DNA of 64,000 nt from Pseudomonas frederiksbergensis (GTDB lineage: Bacteria; Pseudomonadota; Gammaproteobacteria; Pseudomonadales; Pseudomonadaceae), in the NCBI RefSeq assembly GCF_001874645.1, contig NZ_CP017886.1:2976001-3040000 (forward strand), given 5' to 3'. A program made the translations under genes and the position numbers. Each line of letters opens with the position of its first letter. Positions within the stretch are counted from its first letter, which is position 1. The notes under the pieces are model-generated. The model searched no databases, was not told the DNA's origin, and worked only from the letters and a program-made list of their open reading frames with translations. Positions 62,187-64,000 of this stretch are shown here, piece after piece.

Positions 62187-64000
62187 ATGAATGATCTGGC
62201 CAATTCCACCATGACTACCAATCCCCCCAAGCGAATTGACTTCAATACGCCTGAGTTACAACGCAAACGTCGCATCCGTGCGCTTAAAGACCGCCTGACC
62301 CACTGGTACGTCTTCGTCGGCGGTCTCGCCGTGCTCGGTGCGATCACGCTGATCTTCTTCTTCCTTGGCTACGTCGTTGCGCCACTGTTTCAGGGCGCCA
62401 ACCTGACCGCCAAAGACGCGATCACCCCGGCCTGGATGCAAGACGCCGGCAAACCGCTGATGATCTCCCTCGAAGAACAGAACCAGGTCGCCATGCGGGT
62501 TTCCGACAAGGGCCAGGCGCTGTTTTTCGACGTCGACAGTGGCGCCGAGCTGCGCCGCGTCGACCTGCCAATCCCGGCCGGCACCCGCGTAACCTCCATT
62601 GGTAAAGACCAACCCGGCCATCCGTTGGTCGTCGTGGGCCTGTCCAACGGTCAGGCACTGGTATTCAGTCACACTTATAAAGTCAGCTATCCGGAAGGCA
62701 AGAAAACCATCTCGCCGGCCATCGAGTTCCCCTACGGCGAAACACCGATCGCGTTGAACGAGCAGGGCGGTGCCCTGGAGCACGTCAGCCTCAATGCGAC
62801 CGATTCGACCCTGCTGCTCGCCGGCTCTACCGGTTCGCAATTGCAGGTGCTGTCGCTGACCAGCGAAGAAAACATGATGACCGGTGAGGTCACCAACGAG
62901 CAGAAGCGTATCGAACTGCCGCAAATGACCGAGACGGTGAAGAACATCTTCGTCGACCCGCGTCAGCAGTGGCTGTACGTGGTCAACGGCCGTGCTCAGG
63001 CCGACGTCTTCAGCCTGCGTGACAAAAGTCTCAACGGTCGCTACAAACTGCTGGATGACGGCGAAGCGCAAGTGACTGCCAGTACTCAACTGGTGGGTGG
63101 TATCTCGCTGATCATCGGCGACTCCAAGGGTAGTCTGGCCCAGTGGTTCATGGCTCGCGATACCGATGGCGAGCAACGACTGAAACAGATCCGTACTTTC
63201 CAGATGGGCACCACGCCGATCGTTGAAATCACCGCTGAAGAACGTCGCAAGGGCTTCCTCGCCCTCGACACTTCCGGCAAGCTCGGCGTGTTCCACAGCA
63301 CCGCCCACCGCACCTTGCTGGTGGACCAGGTGGTCGATGGCTCGGGCATCTTCGGCCTGTCGCCGCGTGCCAACCGCGTCATCGTGGAACAGGGCGGCAA
63401 GTTGCAACCGCTGCTGCTCGACAACCCGCACCCGGAAGTCTCGTGGAGCGCGTTGTGGAGCAAGGTCTGGTACGAAAACTACGACGAGCCTAAATACGTC
63501 TGGCAATCGACCGCGGCCAACACCGACTTCGAACCCAAGATGAGCCTTTCGCCACTGACCTTCGGTACGCTGAAAGCCGCGTTCTACGCGATGCTGCTGG
63601 CCGCACCGCTCGCGGTAGCGGCGGCGATCTACACCGCTTACTTCATGGCTCCGGGTATGCGCCGCAAGGTCAAGCCGGTCATCGAATTGATGGAAGCGAT
63701 GCCGACGGTGATCCTCGGCTTCTTTGCCGGCCTGTTCCTCGCACCGTATGTGGAAGGGCATTTGCCGGGCATTTTCAGCCTGTTGATGCTCTTGCCGATC
63801 GGCATTCTGGTGGCTGGTTTCATCTTCAGTCGCCTGCCTGAATCCGTGCGCCTGAAAGTGCCGGACGGCTGGGAAAGCGCGATCCTGATCCCGGTGATTC
63901 TGTTTGTGGGCTGGTTGTCGCTGTACATGAGCCCGTACATGGAAACCTGGTTCTTCGGCGGCGACATGCGCATGTGGATCTCCCACGACCTGGGCATCAC
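62187..64000 (+). CDS. pstC: Phosphate ABC transporter permease PstC (large form), truncated by window end
   Basis: At least 604 codons from the ATG at 62187 (MNDLANSTMTTNPPKR), still open at the window edge. One membrane segment (about 44-66), a large periplasmic region (about 70-450) and then the permease core membrane segments (from about 465). This long PstC form with an N-terminal insert is usual in pseudomonads, whereas E. coli PstC has about 320 residues. It forms the phosphate channel with PstA. Confidence 0.9.
   Translation, partial: MNDLANSTMTTNPPKRIDFNTPELQRKRRIRALKDRLTHWYVFVGGLAVLGAITLIFFFLGYVVAPLFQGANLTAKDAITPAWMQDAGKPLMISLEEQNQVAMRVSDKGQALFFDVDSGAELRRVDLPIPAGTRVTSIGKDQPGHPLVVVGLSNGQALVFSHTYKVSYPEGKKTISPAIEFPYGETPIALNEQGGALEHVSLNATDSTLLLAGSTGSQLQVLSLTSEENMMTGEVTNEQKRIELPQMTETVKNIFVDPRQQWLYVVNGRAQADVFSLRDKSLNGRYKLLDDGEAQVTASTQLVGGISLIIGDSKGSLAQWFMARDTDGEQRLKQIRTFQMGTTPIVEITAEERRKGFLALDTSGKLGVFHSTAHRTLLVDQVVDGSGIFGLSPRANRVIVEQGGKLQPLLLDNPHPEVSWSALWSKVWYENYDEPKYVWQSTAANTDFEPKMSLSPLTFGTLKAAFYAMLLAAPLAVAAAIYTAYFMAPGMRRKVKPVIELMEAMPTVILGFFAGLFLAPYVEGHLPGIFSLLMLLPIGILVAGFIFSRLPESVRLKVPDGWESAILIPVILFVGWLSLYMSPYMETWFFGGDMRMWISHDLGI

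Overview
The window is a stretch of a Pseudomonas chromosome, most likely of the P. fluorescens group. It is GC-rich with dense bidirectional gene order. The order znu/zinc genes, pdxY, uvrD, pycA-oadA, aspA, purEK, pstSC follows, in descending locus-number order as I recall it, the P. aeruginosa genes around PA5540 to PA5368, which lie just on one side of oriC. Two copies of the Pseudomonas parS centromere palindrome near the left end agree with that end facing oriC. Organism and synteny are recalled knowledge, not a search result.

Bases 1-18,200 are a zinc-homeostasis region with three Zur-like operators (35-47, 13103-13115, 14823-14835). It carries: a four-gene operon of three SPFH (HflK/HflC-like) membrane proteins and a P1B-type metal ATPase; folE2-znuC-znuB-znuA; a zinc-type cell-wall amidase; a small secreted protein; a deletion remnant of what looks like dksA2; and two CobW/COG0523 GTPases with a DUF1826 gene. 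cfa, cls and a DUF3617 gene sit between the two parts.

Bases 18,200-29,700 are housekeeping genes: pdxY, acyl-CoA thioesterase, KefB-type antiporter, SMI1/KNR4 protein, Tim44-like protein, EamA protein, uvrD and a membrane PAS-GGDEF-EAL protein. Bases 29,700-35,500 are an AT-rich accessory island. It holds a YD-repeat/Rhs protein split into two genes that each start with an export signal, a candidate immunity gene, a truncated reading frame, and a decayed gene with two nonsense codons and a frameshift.

Bases 35,500-64,000 return to core functions. They hold an RpiR regulator, a LysR regulator with pycA-oadA (anaplerotic pyruvate carboxylation), two GNATs and a PaiB-like protein divergent from a MocR regulator, a polyamine-binding protein with acetylpolyamine amidohydrolase, and an AraC regulator. 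Then come ansA, an AGCS symporter and aspA (asparagine to aspartate to fumarate), a LysR regulator, a secreted metzincin-like protein in another AT-rich patch, purEK, small envelope genes, an MFS transporter, and Pho-regulated pstS and pstC (pstC runs off the end).

The most unusual signal is inside the MocR gene. Five DnaA-box-like 9-mers are spaced exactly 12 bp apart (43644-43700), with a sixth, perfect box at 43738. They encode a four-residue repeat in the inter-domain linker. Seven paired REP elements (REPINs) or single REPs and one other repeat hairpin are scattered between genes.
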